NCBI RefSeq assembly: GCF_002813775.1
Contig: NZ_CP020370.1
Span: 5,915,501-5,979,500 of the forward strand
Origin: Candidatus Thiodictyon syntrophicum
GTDB taxonomy: Bacteria > Pseudomonadota > Gammaproteobacteria > Chromatiales > Chromatiaceae
Reading direction: 5' to 3'
Length of the DNA: 64,000 nt
Below are positions 53,101 to 61,838 of the stretch, piece after piece (the first letter of the stretch is position 1; each line of letters starts with the position of its first letter). A program made the translations under genes and the position numbers. The notes beneath the pieces are model-generated. The model was not told where the DNA came from. It worked only from the letters and a program-made list of their open reading frames with translations, and searched no databases.

Positions 53101-53652
53101 GCGCTGGCCTTCCACCCCCGGGGCGGGCTCATGGCGGCGGCCCTCGGCGACGGTTCCGTCGGTCTGTGGGACCTGTCCGCCGGTCCCGCCGGGGTGCGTT
53201 CGCTCGGCCGCTGGCCGGCCGGGGAGGGCGTGCCGGGCGGGCAGGCCCTCACGGTCGCTTTCAGCCCGGATGGCCGGCGGCTCGCGGCCGGTACCGCCGA
53301 CGGTACGGTGCGCCTCTGGGACATCCGGGCCTTGCGCCTGCTGGCCGCCGCGCACCCCGCCGCCGACGGGACAGTCCCACCGCCGGCGCAGGCCCTGCAA
53401 CGACTGTGGCGGACGCGCCTGGAAGGATTCGAGCCCAGATTCGACACCTGGCCGCTGCCGGCACCACAAGGCGGTCAAGGCGAGACCGCGACCCTGGCGA
53501 ACCCTGGTCAGGGAGACGGCCGCGCCCGCGGCGCCCCTCTCACACCCCAGGACCTCGGGCCTCTTGCGGCGCCGCCCGGCGGCGCCCAGGACAAGCTCGA
53601 TCAGGTCCTGGATTGGATCGACACCCAAGGGGCGGCGCCCCAATCGGAGTAA
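50128..53652 (+). CDS. Giant WD40-repeat protein (about 21 blades)
   Basis: This 1174-residue protein starts at ATG 50128. The N-terminus has a hydrophobic segment (WVAALLLGAAALSAG) and a helical stretch (RALAVLATARETGDVQGFQE). Counting LWD-type blade ends (LWDGRTG, LWSLAGP, LWDLSGE ... LWDIRAL) gives 20-21 WD repeats, enough for three seven-bladed propellers. The hydrophobic N-terminus suggests export or anchoring, and no enzymatic domain is seen. It is 5 nt upstream of the TPR gene, so the two are surely one unit and may form a scaffold. Confidence 0.85.
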   Translation: MRITNRAVHPGPRRPGLADRTWVAALLLGAAALSAGEPDAATRAALSLAHQERALAVLATARETGDVQGFQEALLQALAARTLTPGALTGLATGLGDAAFALRWRSPAQWLGAPVTAVLWAPGGRWLATASGTVVRLWDGRTGTGPGAPLARLDLGGAQVRALAVSHDGRLLAAGGEDGRIRLWSLAGPAAEPPDPRPWGADWTLEAGVRSLAFRPDGTLLAAGRADGAVELLGLTPGGGTLEPRGRLTDGTGRVGTLAFTPDGRLLASGSDDRALRLWDLSGEPAAEPLKGRLVQGGGSVWAVAVTPDGALLASGADDGRVRLLELATGKERPPLGAAQERERDAGGSRVLALAVNADGTLLAAGGEDGRIRLWDPRTATPDAAPLATLESPGGRVLDLAFAADGRLAAGSLYGSVHLWDLSGGPTAARLLTAPVGHTERVTAVTLSPDGTLLASGSADGSVRLWDLAAGTERARLPTGGTVAALAFDRDGGRLASGTDRGALRLWDLADGAPRVRELAAAGSRLTGLTFTADGGLVSVAADGEVRRWDPATGTARARLGGAGVGAGGGPGARLAVAPDGQRLAWAKDARVQVFSLPEGRRLADLSVPEEHAYALAFAPDGARLAVGTEEGALWLWDLSGADVGGDGGEPVRVRAAAGRIFSISFAPNATRIATGAADGVRLWALDGTRLAAPRPLAHLAGDAGRVYALAFDRGGTRLATGSEDGSAALWDLPAAGATTVLHGHRGRVWSVAFDPATGALASGGADGTLRLWDPEQGREWARLGGAGPRTSPVAFITDGTTGGRLLAAGSEDGSLRLWDPAGGAERARLGGGAGLLSRSGPAAQSGRSAGRAGLWALAARPDGQRLASGGEDGRLTLWDLGGGAARAGALDTHDSGGGRLLALAYQPDGTRLASGSEDGTLRLWSEAQGRLGEPLALGRHGGRVLALAYAPDGGLLASGGADGRVQLWEAGVTAAGAEPRARLEVGDWVWALAFHPRGGLMAAALGDGSVGLWDLSAGPAGVRSLGRWPAGEGVPGGQALTVAFSPDGRRLAAGTADGTVRLWDIRALRLLAAAHPAADGTVPPPAQALQRLWRTRLEGFEPRFDTWPLPAPQGGQGETATLANPGQGDGRARGAPLTPQDLGPLAAPPGGAQDKLDQVLDWIDTQGAAPQSE

Positions 53653-53657
53653 GGCCC

Positions 53658-56549
53658 ATGGCGATCACTGGTTCCCCCCTCACCGCGCTCCTGTCGGCGG
53701 CACTGTTCGGTTTGGGTTTCTCCGTCAGCGCGTTGGCCGCGCCAACGCCCGAGCTTGCGGCGCCCGCGCCCCAGGCGACGCTATTGCAGGATCAGGCGCA
53801 GCAGGAGGATGAACAGGACTTCAACAGTCCCCTGACATCGGCGGCCCTGCTCGCGCGCGTGCGCGGCGACCTCGCGGTGGGTCAGGTCCGCGCGGCCATC
53901 GCCGGGCTGCGCCTGTTGCTGCACCAAGACCCGGCCAACCTCCAGGGCCTGCTCATCCTGGCCGACCTGCACCTGCTGATCCAGCGTGGGGCGGTGGCGG
54001 AAACCGCACTCAAACAGGCCGAACAGGCGGGGGTGCCGCGCGCGCAGGTCCTGACCAGGCTCGCGGAGGCCTACCTCCAACAGAACGACCCCCGGCGGGT
54101 ACTCGATGAACTGGCGGACCTCGCGGACCTGGAGCCGGACCTCTCCGCCCAGATGCTCGCCTGGCAGGCCCGCGCCCAAGTGGCCCTGGGGGATCGTGCG
54201 CAGGCCAGGGCACTCCTCGAGCGCGCCCTGACCCTGGTCCCGGATCAACCCTTGGTCCTGACCGACCTGGGGCGCCTGACCCTGCTCGAGGGCCGCCGCG
54301 ATGAGGCCCGCGCCACCCTGGACCGCGTCATCACGCTGGGGCGTGACACCCGGGAGGCCCACGCGATACTGGCTGAACTGGACCAGGCGCAAGGCCAGCC
54401 GGGCGCCGCCGAGAGGCATCTGGATGCGGCCCTGGAGCAGGCCCCGGAGCGCTGGCTCTACCGCTGGCGGCGGGCCATGGTGCGCATCGACCTGGACAAG
54501 TTGGCGGCGGCGGACGCGGACCTGCAAGCGGCGGCGGCGGTCTCCCCGGGGTTTGCCGGCCTGGACCTCGCACGCGCCCGTCTGGCCCTGGCGCAGGAGA
54601 ACCCCGCGGCGGCCATGCAGCACATCGACGCCTATCTGGCCGTAGTGCCCAAGGATCAGGCGGCCTTCCAGGTGGCCCTTCAGGCCGCCGCCGGGTTGGG
54701 CGACCCGGCGCGGCTGCGCAGCCTGGCGGAGCGGCTGCAGCGCGCGGCCCCGGACAGCCCGGGTCCGGTCATGATCACGGCGCAGGCCCGGCTGATCGCC
54801 GGGGATGCGCAGGGCGCCCTGGACACCCTGGAGCCGCTGGCGCGGCGCGAGGTCCCGGCTCCGGAGCTGACGCTCCTGCGCGCGCGTGCGCTGCGGGCAC
54901 TGGGGCGGCGGGATGAGGCGGGGGAGGTCGTCGTGCGGGCGCTGGAACGGTTTCCCCAGGACCCGCGGCTGCGTCTGTGGGAGGCCGAGTCGCTGGCGGA
55001 CCGGGGCGAGCGCGAGGCCGCCCTGAGGGGCGTGAACGCCATCCTCGCGAACAAGCCGCAGGACATTCCCGCGCGGATGTTGCGGGGGCGCCTGCTGGTG
55101 GAGATGGGGGTCCTGGACGAGGCGAGCCGCGAGGGGCGCAGCCTGATGGATGCCGTGCCCGGGGCCCCGGGCGGCTATCGCATCGTCGCCGCCGCGCTGG
55201 TCCTGGCCGGGGATGCGCAGGGCGCGCGGGCGGTCCTGAGCGAGGCCCTGGGACGCGTGCGCCCCCAGGCGGACCTGCTGGTCGGGCTCGCGCGCCTGGA
55301 GGTCGCCGCCGGGGACCTGAGCCCGGCACTCGAACACTACCGTGCGGCCCTGGCCCTGGAGCCGGACAACCTGGAGGCCATGGCCGGGCTGGCGCGTCAT
55401 GCCGCGGACGGCGAGGGCGGACTGGACATGCTGGAGCGGCTGGCCCAGGCCCTGCAACGTGACCAGGACAACCCGGTGCTGCGCGCCGAGACGATCGCCG
55501 CGCTGCTGGCCCGGGGCCAGTCCAAGGAAGCGGCCCGGGTGGCGGACGAGACCCCCATCGACCTGCGGCGCGACGCCCCCGAGGCCCTCGGCCGCGCGCG
55601 GGCCCTGGCGCTGCTCGCGGCGGAGCGGCCCGGGGACGCGCTGGGGGTGCTGGGCCCCCTGACCAGCGCCAACCCCCGGCAGGCCGAGCCGCGACTGCTC
55701 AGTGCCCGCGCCCTGGCCGCCTTGAAGGATCAGCGCGCGCAGGAGCAGTTCCTGGCCGGCTGGCGCCTGGACCCGGACGCACCCCTGGCGGCGGAGGTCT
55801 TGGACGACCTGCTTGCGATCCTGCCCGAGGGCCGGGCGCGGGAGCGCCTGATCACGGAGATGTCGCGCGTCCACCCGAATGCGCTCCTGGTGGAGGTGCT
55901 GCGGGCCCGGGTCGCGAGCGCGGCGGGGGCCTTGGCGCAGGCCGCGCGGCACTGGAAGGAGGTCAGGCGGCGGGAGCCGAAGCACCGCCGCTGGCTGCTG
56001 GAGTATCTGCGCACCCTGCTGGCCCTGGACCAGCGTGCCGAGGCGATCGTGACGGCCGACGCCTGGTTACGCGAGTCACCCAAGGACGCGGAGGTTGCGG
56101 TGCTGCTGGCCAATCACCTGTTCGAGCGGGGCGAGCGCGGACGCGCGGCCCGCTACTACCAGGATGTCCTCGCCTACCAGCCGGACAACCCTTTTGCACT
56201 CAACAATCTGGCGCTGGACTTCATGGGCACCAAGCCAGCCGCCGCCGTGACCTACGCGCAGCGGCTGCTGTCCCTCTTCCCCGCGCAGCCCAAGGTGCTC
56301 GATACCGTCGGGACGGTCCGGCTGGCCGTCGGCGACGGCACCGGGGCCGTGGAGGTCCTGAGCCGTGCCCACGACAAGGCCCCGTCGGACCCGCAGATCG
56401 CCTTCCACCTGGCCCAGGCCCTGGTCGCCGCCGCGGCCCCGGGGCGGGCACGCGAACTGCTGCGTCCGATCGTCTCCCAGGACTTTGCCGAACAGGGCCA
56501 GGCACGGGACCTCCTCGCCCGCCTCGAAGCGGGCGCGCCGGGCAACTGA
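53658..56549 (+). CDS. Exported TPR-repeat protein, PrsT-like
   Basis: This 963-residue protein starts at ATG 53658 behind GGAGTAAGG. It has a signal peptide (LFGLGFSVSALA), then ~20 tetratricopeptide units from residue ~55 on (ALLARVRGDLAVGQVRAAIA, VLTDLGRLTLLEGRRDEARA, ALNNLALDFMGTKPAAAVTY). Length and build resemble the PEP-CTERM-system TPR protein PrsT. The PEP-CTERM proteins in the window support this, but the match is by architecture only. A general scaffold partnering the WD40 protein is the alternative. Confidence 0.8.
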   Translation: MAITGSPLTALLSAALFGLGFSVSALAAPTPELAAPAPQATLLQDQAQQEDEQDFNSPLTSAALLARVRGDLAVGQVRAAIAGLRLLLHQDPANLQGLLILADLHLLIQRGAVAETALKQAEQAGVPRAQVLTRLAEAYLQQNDPRRVLDELADLADLEPDLSAQMLAWQARAQVALGDRAQARALLERALTLVPDQPLVLTDLGRLTLLEGRRDEARATLDRVITLGRDTREAHAILAELDQAQGQPGAAERHLDAALEQAPERWLYRWRRAMVRIDLDKLAAADADLQAAAAVSPGFAGLDLARARLALAQENPAAAMQHIDAYLAVVPKDQAAFQVALQAAAGLGDPARLRSLAERLQRAAPDSPGPVMITAQARLIAGDAQGALDTLEPLARREVPAPELTLLRARALRALGRRDEAGEVVVRALERFPQDPRLRLWEAESLADRGEREAALRGVNAILANKPQDIPARMLRGRLLVEMGVLDEASREGRSLMDAVPGAPGGYRIVAAALVLAGDAQGARAVLSEALGRVRPQADLLVGLARLEVAAGDLSPALEHYRAALALEPDNLEAMAGLARHAADGEGGLDMLERLAQALQRDQDNPVLRAETIAALLARGQSKEAARVADETPIDLRRDAPEALGRARALALLAAERPGDALGVLGPLTSANPRQAEPRLLSARALAALKDQRAQEQFLAGWRLDPDAPLAAEVLDDLLAILPEGRARERLITEMSRVHPNALLVEVLRARVASAAGALAQAARHWKEVRRREPKHRRWLLEYLRTLLALDQRAEAIVTADAWLRESPKDAEVAVLLANHLFERGERGRAARYYQDVLAYQPDNPFALNNLALDFMGTKPAAAVTYAQRLLSLFPAQPKVLDTVGTVRLAVGDGTGAVEVLSRAHDKAPSDPQIAFHLAQALVAAAAPGRARELLRPIVSQDFAEQGQARDLLARLEAGAPGN

Positions 56550-56571
56550 CGGCGGGCGGCGCGCGGGCGGT

Positions 56572-57210
56572 CTACTCCAGGGGTGCAATCCCGGCGCGGA
56601 TGGCGAAGCGCACCAGGTCGGGCACGTTGTCGATGCGCAGCTTCATCATGATGCGCGCGCGGTAGGTCTCCACGGTCTTGGCGCCGATCGCGAGTTGCGC
56701 GGCGATGTCCTTGGTGCGGCGGCCCTGGGCGAGCAGGCAGAGCACCTCGCGCTCGCGGGCGGTCAGGAGGGCCGCGTCGAGCTCGGCGCTGCGCTGCACC
56801 ACCGCGGCGCCCGTCGTGCAGAGCGCGGGGCTGACGAAGGTGCCGCCATCCATGACCGTCTCGATCGCCTGGATCAGCTCGGCGCTGGCCTCGTTCTTGA
56901 GTACGTAGGCCGCGGCCCCGGCGGCGAGCATGCGCCGCAGATAGTGCTCGTCGGCATACATGGAGAGCGCCACGATGCGGGTCAGCGGGACCGCCGCGCG
57001 GATCGCGGCGGCGGCCTCGATCCCGCTCATGACCGGCATGGCCACGTCGAGCACCGCCACGTCCGGGCGCTGCGCCTTGACCAGGCGGACCGCCGCGGCC
57101 CCGTCCGCGGCCTCGGCCACGACGCGCCAGTCCGGTTGGCGGGCAATGATGGCCGCCAGTCCCTCGCGGAACAGGGTCTGGTCGTCGCACAGCAGTAAGG
57201 TCAGTTTCAT
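56572..57210 (-). CDS. NarL/FixJ-type response regulator
   Basis: This 212-residue protein starts at ATG 57208-57210. The receiver domain (residues 1-120) has LLCDDQTLFREGL, phospho-acceptor D55 in VLDVAMPVMSG, and the T/S-K region (ALSMYAD, YVLKNEAS). The LuxR-type helix-turn-helix at ~149-205 reads LTAREREVLCLLAQGRRTKD and TVETYRARIMMKL. It is the last gene of the minus-strand operon and is surely the partner of the histidine kinase 60 nt upstream. Confidence 0.93.
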   Translation of the reverse strand: MKLTLLLCDDQTLFREGLAAIIARQPDWRVVAEAADGAAAVRLVKAQRPDVAVLDVAMPVMSGIEAAAAIRAAVPLTRIVALSMYADEHYLRRMLAAGAAAYVLKNEASAELIQAIETVMDGGTFVSPALCTTGAAVVQRSAELDAALLTAREREVLCLLAQGRRTKDIAAQLAIGAKTVETYRARIMMKLRIDNVPDLVRFAIRAGIAPLE

Positions 57211-57270
57211 TCCAGTCTCGTTGTGCGCGGCGCTGGGCCGCCGGTACGATCACTCGTGCGCACGGTGTCC

Positions 57271-58719
57271 CTACGGGCGGGCGTCTCCCTGGTCCGAGTG
57301 CGGCGCGGGCGGGCGCCTGCCCTTCGGAAACTCGCCCAGGACAGTGACCGGCAAACGGATACTGACCCGGGTCCCGGGGGCGAGCGCCTCGACGCTCAGG
57401 CTGCCGCCCAACAGGGCGACGCGCTCGCGCAGGCTGTAGAGTCCGAAGCCGGCCGCGGGACTTCCCGGTGCGCCGTCGCCGTCCGTGTCGAAGCCGATGC
57501 CGTCGTCTTCCACGCGCAGTTCGAGACCCGCGGCGGTGCCGGTGAGCCGGATCTCCCCGCGGGTCGCCCGCGCGTGCTTGATCAGGTTATACACCAGTTC
57601 GCGTGCGGCCCGGAACAGGATCACCGACAGGTCGCGGCCGAGCGGCGGCGTGTCGGCGCCGATGACACAGTGGATCGGGATGCCCCAGCGCACACGCGCG
57701 TTGGCCGCCAGCCACTCCAGGGCGGCCGGCAGGCCCCGCTGATGCAGCACGGGGGGGCTCAGCTCGAACTGGAGCGAGCGCAGCTCGCTGATCCCCTCGC
57801 GCAGCAGTTCCAGCCCCGTGGCCAGCATCTGTTCGGACTCGGCGTCGCGCTCGCGGCCGGCGGCATCGACCTGCATCTGTGCCAGGGCGAGCTTCTGCAT
57901 GGGGCTGTCGTGCAGTTCGCCGGCCAGCCGGGCGCGCTCGGTCTCCTCGACCAGGGCCATCTCGATGGCCAGGCGGCGCAGGCGCCGGTTGGCCAGGTCG
58001 AGTGCATCCGCGCGCTGCGCCAACTCGGATTCGCGGTGCTCGACCGCGTCCAGGACGGCATTGAACCCTTGCACCAGGGTTGCCAATTCCGGCCCGGCGC
58101 CGGGGTCGCGGATGCGCGCCGCGAAGGTCTCTTCGCCCGAGATCACACGGCTCTGCTCGGCCAGGGCCAGGATCGGGTCGCTGAGTCGGCGTTGCAGGCG
58201 CAACGCGAGTGCGAGTGCCGCGGCCAGGGTCAGGAGGGCGAAGAGTCCGGCAATCCACAGGTATTGGGCGAGTTGCCGGTTCAGTTCGTCAAGCCGGGCG
58301 TGAATCAGGATGTGGCCGACCGGACGGTCGTCGAAGCGCATCCGGTAGTCGACCCGCACCCGGGTCGCGAGCAGCCGGTGCAGACCCGCGGTCCGCGGGT
58401 CGTCCAGATCGGCCGCCTCCCGCTGCCAGCGCGCGACCTCGCGGCCCGCGGCGTCGTAGAGCAGGGCCTCGCGGATCTGGTATTCGCGCTCCAGGGTTGC
58501 GAGCTGACGCCGGGCGGTTTCGGGGTCGTCGAAGACCAGCGCGGAGACGCAGTTCTCACCGACCACCTGCGCGAGCACCTGCAGGTCGCGCAGCATGTGG
58601 TCGCGCATCAGCGTCAGGTCCATGACCATGGACAGCAAGGTGGCCAGCCCCAGGGGCGCCAACGTCATGAGCATCAGGGCCAGCATGACCCGGGTGCGGA
58701 TACTCTGCTGCCTGCTCAT
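57271..58719 (-). CDS. Sensor histidine kinase (NarX/UhpB-like, HisKA_3)
   Basis: This 482-residue membrane kinase starts at ATG 58717-58719, overlapping the YfiR stop. Two membrane segments (MLALMLMTLAPLGLATLLSM and YLWIAGLFALLTLAAALALA) enclose a ~130-residue periplasmic sensor (CHASE8-like: VVGENCVSALVFDDPETARR). A HAMP linker, the H-box ERARLAGELHDSPMQKLALA (His ~270), and an ATPase with ELVYNLIKHA, DDGIGF and GFGLYSLRERV follow. A YfiR-like protein encoded upstream may report to this sensor from the periplasm, as in YfiBNR. Confidence 0.92.
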   Translation of the reverse strand: MSRQQSIRTRVMLALMLMTLAPLGLATLLSMVMDLTLMRDHMLRDLQVLAQVVGENCVSALVFDDPETARRQLATLEREYQIREALLYDAAGREVARWQREAADLDDPRTAGLHRLLATRVRVDYRMRFDDRPVGHILIHARLDELNRQLAQYLWIAGLFALLTLAAALALALRLQRRLSDPILALAEQSRVISGEETFAARIRDPGAGPELATLVQGFNAVLDAVEHRESELAQRADALDLANRRLRRLAIEMALVEETERARLAGELHDSPMQKLALAQMQVDAAGRERDAESEQMLATGLELLREGISELRSLQFELSPPVLHQRGLPAALEWLAANARVRWGIPIHCVIGADTPPLGRDLSVILFRAARELVYNLIKHARATRGEIRLTGTAAGLELRVEDDGIGFDTDGDGAPGSPAAGFGLYSLRERVALLGGSLSVEALAPGTRVSIRLPVTVLGEFPKGRRPPAPHSDQGDARP

Positions 58720-59285
58720 CGCACGAGCTCCGCGACATCGTAGAGACGTGACGAGACCTTGAGGCCGCGGCCTTGAAGCGCCCGCGGGTCGATCGCGAAG
58801 CGCAGGCGCTCCCCTTCGCCCAGGATATCCGGCTTAAGGAAGAAGTTGATCGCGACGCCGTGCCCGACGAATCCCGGGCTGTCGCCGACCAGGAGGACGG
58901 GCCGGTCCGCGACTGCCTCCAGGATCGCGGGGAGCCTGGCCGCGGCCGCGGTGCCGACGAACAGGATGCGGGCGTCGCCGATCTGCGCCACCGCGTCCGC
59001 CTGCACGATGCGGATCGGCGCGGCGCCGACCCGTCGGCCTTCGCGTTCGAGCTGACGCAGGGCCGCGGCCAGCGGATCATCGCCGATGACCGCGATGACG
59101 AACGGGACCTCGGCCGCCTGACGCGGCCACTCGACGAAGCGGGTGAAGTTGTAGAGATAGGCGACCTTGAGACCGCGGGTCAGGTCCGCGCTCTCCCCGG
59201 CCGTCCCAGGCAGCGCGACACACGTCAGGCACAGCGCGAGCCACAGGGCTCGCCCGATGCGTCCGCGGGTCGGTGCGTCGAACAC
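58716..59285 (-). CDS. YfiR family (DUF4154) periplasmic protein
   Basis: This 189-residue protein starts at ATG 59283-59285, 7 nt after the TonB receptor stop. It has a signal peptide (WLALCLTCVALPGTAG). The family motif is LKVAYLYNFTRFVEWPRQAA, then FVIAVIGDDPLAAAL, ARILFVGTAAAARLP, GHGVAINFFLKPD and RLRFAIDPRALQGRGLKVSS. YfiR in Pseudomonas restrains a membrane diguanylate cyclase. Here no cyclase is adjacent and the partner is more likely the histidine kinase. Confidence 0.9.
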   Translation of the reverse strand: MFDAPTRGRIGRALWLALCLTCVALPGTAGESADLTRGLKVAYLYNFTRFVEWPRQAAEVPFVIAVIGDDPLAAALRQLEREGRRVGAAPIRIVQADAVAQIGDARILFVGTAAAARLPAILEAVADRPVLLVGDSPGFVGHGVAINFFLKPDILGEGERLRFAIDPRALQGRGLKVSSRLYDVAELVR

Positions 59286-59291
59286 CGGGCC

Positions 59292-61355
59292 TCAGAAGGC
59301 GTAGCCCAGGGTGAGCGTGACGACCCGCCCGGGTCCGATCAGCCCCCGGTCGAGGTCGGTGAGTTCGTTGGCGGGATAGCGAATCTCGGCGTTGAGCAGG
59401 TTGGAGACATGCAGGGATGCATAGGGTCCCTGCCCGGTCGGGTCCCAGCGCAGGTTGAGTCCGAGGTCCCAGTAGCCGGGGACCTCCTCGCCGATGCGCG
59501 CGACCAGCCCCTGCTCGGGTCCGGCGACGAAGTCCCAGTCCGCCTGCATGGGGGCGACGTAGTTCCCGTAGGCGGCGAAGGTCAGTGGGCCCCGGTGCCA
59601 GTCGGCCTTGAGCTTCGCGACCAGGGCCGGGGAATAGCCGGGGGCGAGGGGGCCCGCGGGGTCCTCCGTCCGCTGCCAGGTGAGGCTGGCACTCAAGTTG
59701 AGCGGGGGCAGGGGTCGGGCCTCGCCGATCAGCTCCAGGCCCAGGGTGCGCCAGCGGCCCGAGTTGTCGTCCTGGCTCAGGTAGAACCCGGTCCTCGGAT
59801 CGACCTGCTGGATGGTGCGCGCAAGCCCGCTCAGTTGGTTGTAGAAGACCCCGGCGTTGAGCATCCAGCGCGTGCAGGTCAGGGTGTAATTGGCCTCCCA
59901 GGTCTCGATACGCTCGGCCTCGGGCAGGTTGATCTGATCGGTATCTTGGGACGCGGTACCCCAGGCGAGTTTAAGCACCTGGCTCGGGCGGGGGCTCCAC
60001 AAGAGCGCGATCCGGCCGTTGACAGGCAGGGTGTCCTGGTTCGGGAAGGACAGTTGCCGAGGCCCTTGGCTGCGCCCCTGCTGCTTCGTCTCCCGGTAGC
60101 TGTCTGGCAGCAGGCTTAAGCGCAGGCCGCCGACCAGACGCAGCCGCGGGCCGGCCTGCCAACTGGCCTCGGCGAACAGGTCATGGGTGACGACCGGCTC
60201 CAGCCGGTCGATCTGGTCGATGAAGGGATAGAGGAATGCACGGTTGCGCACGTCGTAGAGCTTGAGCAGTCGGTAGCCGGCGATGGTGTCGAGCGTGGCA
60301 ACCGGGCGCCAGTGCAGATTGGCCTCGACCTCGAGGCGACGCGAGGACTGGTGTTGCTGGCCGTGGACCTCTGGCAGCAGCATATCGATCTGGTAGGCGT
60401 CATAGTGCTCGCTGCTGTAGATGCCGGTGATCCTCAGCCCCAGGTCGTCGCTGAAGCGATGCGCGTAGCCCAGCGAGGCGTGGAGGGTGTCCAGTTGGAT
60501 GCGGGTGCCCTCGTCGAAGGGCGGGGTCAAGGCGTAGATGCCCCAGTCGCGCCGGTTCAGACGCACCTTGGCCTGCCAGTCGTGCCACTGGGCCGAGACA
60601 TCGAGGCTCCCGAGGCGCAGGTCCTGGTCCCCGTCGATCCCAGCGTGCGCGCCGGGGTGGAGTCTGGCCAGTTGCGCGGGACTCAGCATGTCCGCGTAGG
60701 CCCCGTCCAGACCGTCCGTGCGGTAGGCGCCCAGGTTCAGCGAGACGAAGCCGACGGCGGAGGCGTTGCCGACGCGCGCGAAGACCTGTCCGCTGCGGCG
60801 GCTGCCCAGGCCGGCGGAGACCCGGGGGCCGTGGCGCTCGATCGCGTTAGTCACGACGTTGATGACGCCCTGGAAGGCGTTGTTGCCGTAGATCACCGAC
60901 ATGGGTCCGCGGATGATCTCGACCCGGTCGATGGACTCTACGGGGACATCCAGCCGGGCGATCTCGGTGGTGGTCAGGGTCTTCTGCAGCGCGGGGTGCT
61001 GGGGGATGCCGTTGACCAGGAATTGCACCCCGCCGCCGACCGCGCCGCGGGTGCCGACGAACCGGTCCTCGGTGTTGTCGAGCAGATAGAAGCCGGGCAC
61101 GCTGCGCAGCAGTTCCTCGAAGGTCACCCAGCCGTAGCGGGCGATCTCCTCGCGGGTGACGATGGTCACGCTGGCCGGGATGTCGCGGACCTCCTCCTCA
61201 CGCTTGCCGGCAGAGCGGATCTTCACCGCCAACAGGTCATTGAAGGGCAGGTCGAGCAGGTCGGCGCCGCGCGATGGTGCCGCCGGTACCGCGGCAAGGC
61301 CAGCCAGGACGAGCGCGCATAAGGAACGGTTCACTGATAAGTTAAACGAGTCCAT
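59292..61355 (-). CDS. TonB-dependent outer-membrane receptor
   Basis: This 687-residue protein has a signal peptide (LCALVLAGLAAVPAAPSRGA). A plug domain follows (EEEVRDIPASVTIVTREEIA, FEELLRSVPGFYLLDNTEDR, VESIDRVEIIRGPMSVIYGN, FQGVINVVTN), then a 22-strand barrel ending with RVVTLTLGYAF. The start is doubtful: ATG 61355 lies inside a dispersed repeat and no ribosome binding site precedes it. GTG 61334 (VNRSLCALVLAG) is an alternative. It is first in an operon with YfiR, kinase and regulator, an arrangement suggesting signal uptake coupled to sensing. Confidence 0.9.
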   Translation of the reverse strand: MDSFNLSVNRSLCALVLAGLAAVPAAPSRGADLLDLPFNDLLAVKIRSAGKREEEVRDIPASVTIVTREEIARYGWVTFEELLRSVPGFYLLDNTEDRFVGTRGAVGGGVQFLVNGIPQHPALQKTLTTTEIARLDVPVESIDRVEIIRGPMSVIYGNNAFQGVINVVTNAIERHGPRVSAGLGSRRSGQVFARVGNASAVGFVSLNLGAYRTDGLDGAYADMLSPAQLARLHPGAHAGIDGDQDLRLGSLDVSAQWHDWQAKVRLNRRDWGIYALTPPFDEGTRIQLDTLHASLGYAHRFSDDLGLRITGIYSSEHYDAYQIDMLLPEVHGQQHQSSRRLEVEANLHWRPVATLDTIAGYRLLKLYDVRNRAFLYPFIDQIDRLEPVVTHDLFAEASWQAGPRLRLVGGLRLSLLPDSYRETKQQGRSQGPRQLSFPNQDTLPVNGRIALLWSPRPSQVLKLAWGTASQDTDQINLPEAERIETWEANYTLTCTRWMLNAGVFYNQLSGLARTIQQVDPRTGFYLSQDDNSGRWRTLGLELIGEARPLPPLNLSASLTWQRTEDPAGPLAPGYSPALVAKLKADWHRGPLTFAAYGNYVAPMQADWDFVAGPEQGLVARIGEEVPGYWDLGLNLRWDPTGQGPYASLHVSNLLNAEIRYPANELTDLDRGLIGPGRVVTLTLGYAF

Positions 61356-61425
61356 TAGCGAATGCCTTCAGCGCCGTTGTCGTTGTCGTTGTCGTTGTCG
61401 AGGTTATCGTAGCGCCCCGGATTCT
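61331..61425. repeat. GTTGTC element, copy 3
   Basis: TCACTGATAAGTTAAACGAG, TCCATTAGC, several GTTGTC units and AGGTTATCGTAGCGCC correspond to the element at 26410-26575. The first codons of the TonB receptor frame (MDSFNLSV) are read from it. Confidence 0.7.
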
Positions 61426-61619
61426 CTCGCACACCAACGAACTCGAAGGCGAACCCCGCCCGGCGGCTGCCCATCCGCACCCGCTGCCCGCGCCCCCTCG
61501 GCCGCGCGCACCGACACGGCGGGCAGGCATAGGGCCAGCAAGAGCAAGACCCACGCGGGCCAGGGTCGGGACCGGGGGACGGCACAGGGCATCTGGTGTG
61601 ACATAGACTGGTGCACCAA
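61404..61619 (-). pseudogene. Signal peptide remnant of an exported protein
   Basis: The frame (best start ATG 61590-61592, MPCAVPRSRPWPAWVLLLLA) gives a convincing signal peptide ending SVRAAEG. After ~35 residues it runs into the GTTGTC element. No domain follows. It may be the 5' scrap of a gene cut off by the repeat, or chance. Confidence 0.35.
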
Positions 61620-61838
61620 CTGGATTCCCTACCTTGCGGTGAAGGATAGCCGATCGGGCCGGTCGGCGCAGGCGCGGGAGCGGCGGTCCGCCGCGAGGTG
61701 GAACCGGATCGCAGTTGCGTCATCTTCGTGAAAAACCTTGGCGCCTTTGCGCCTTGGCGTGAGAACTGCTCTTTCTGGGTTGACCGGAACCCTCGCCGGC
61801 GGCATCGTGACCGGGCACGTCCACGCCCGAGACCGACC

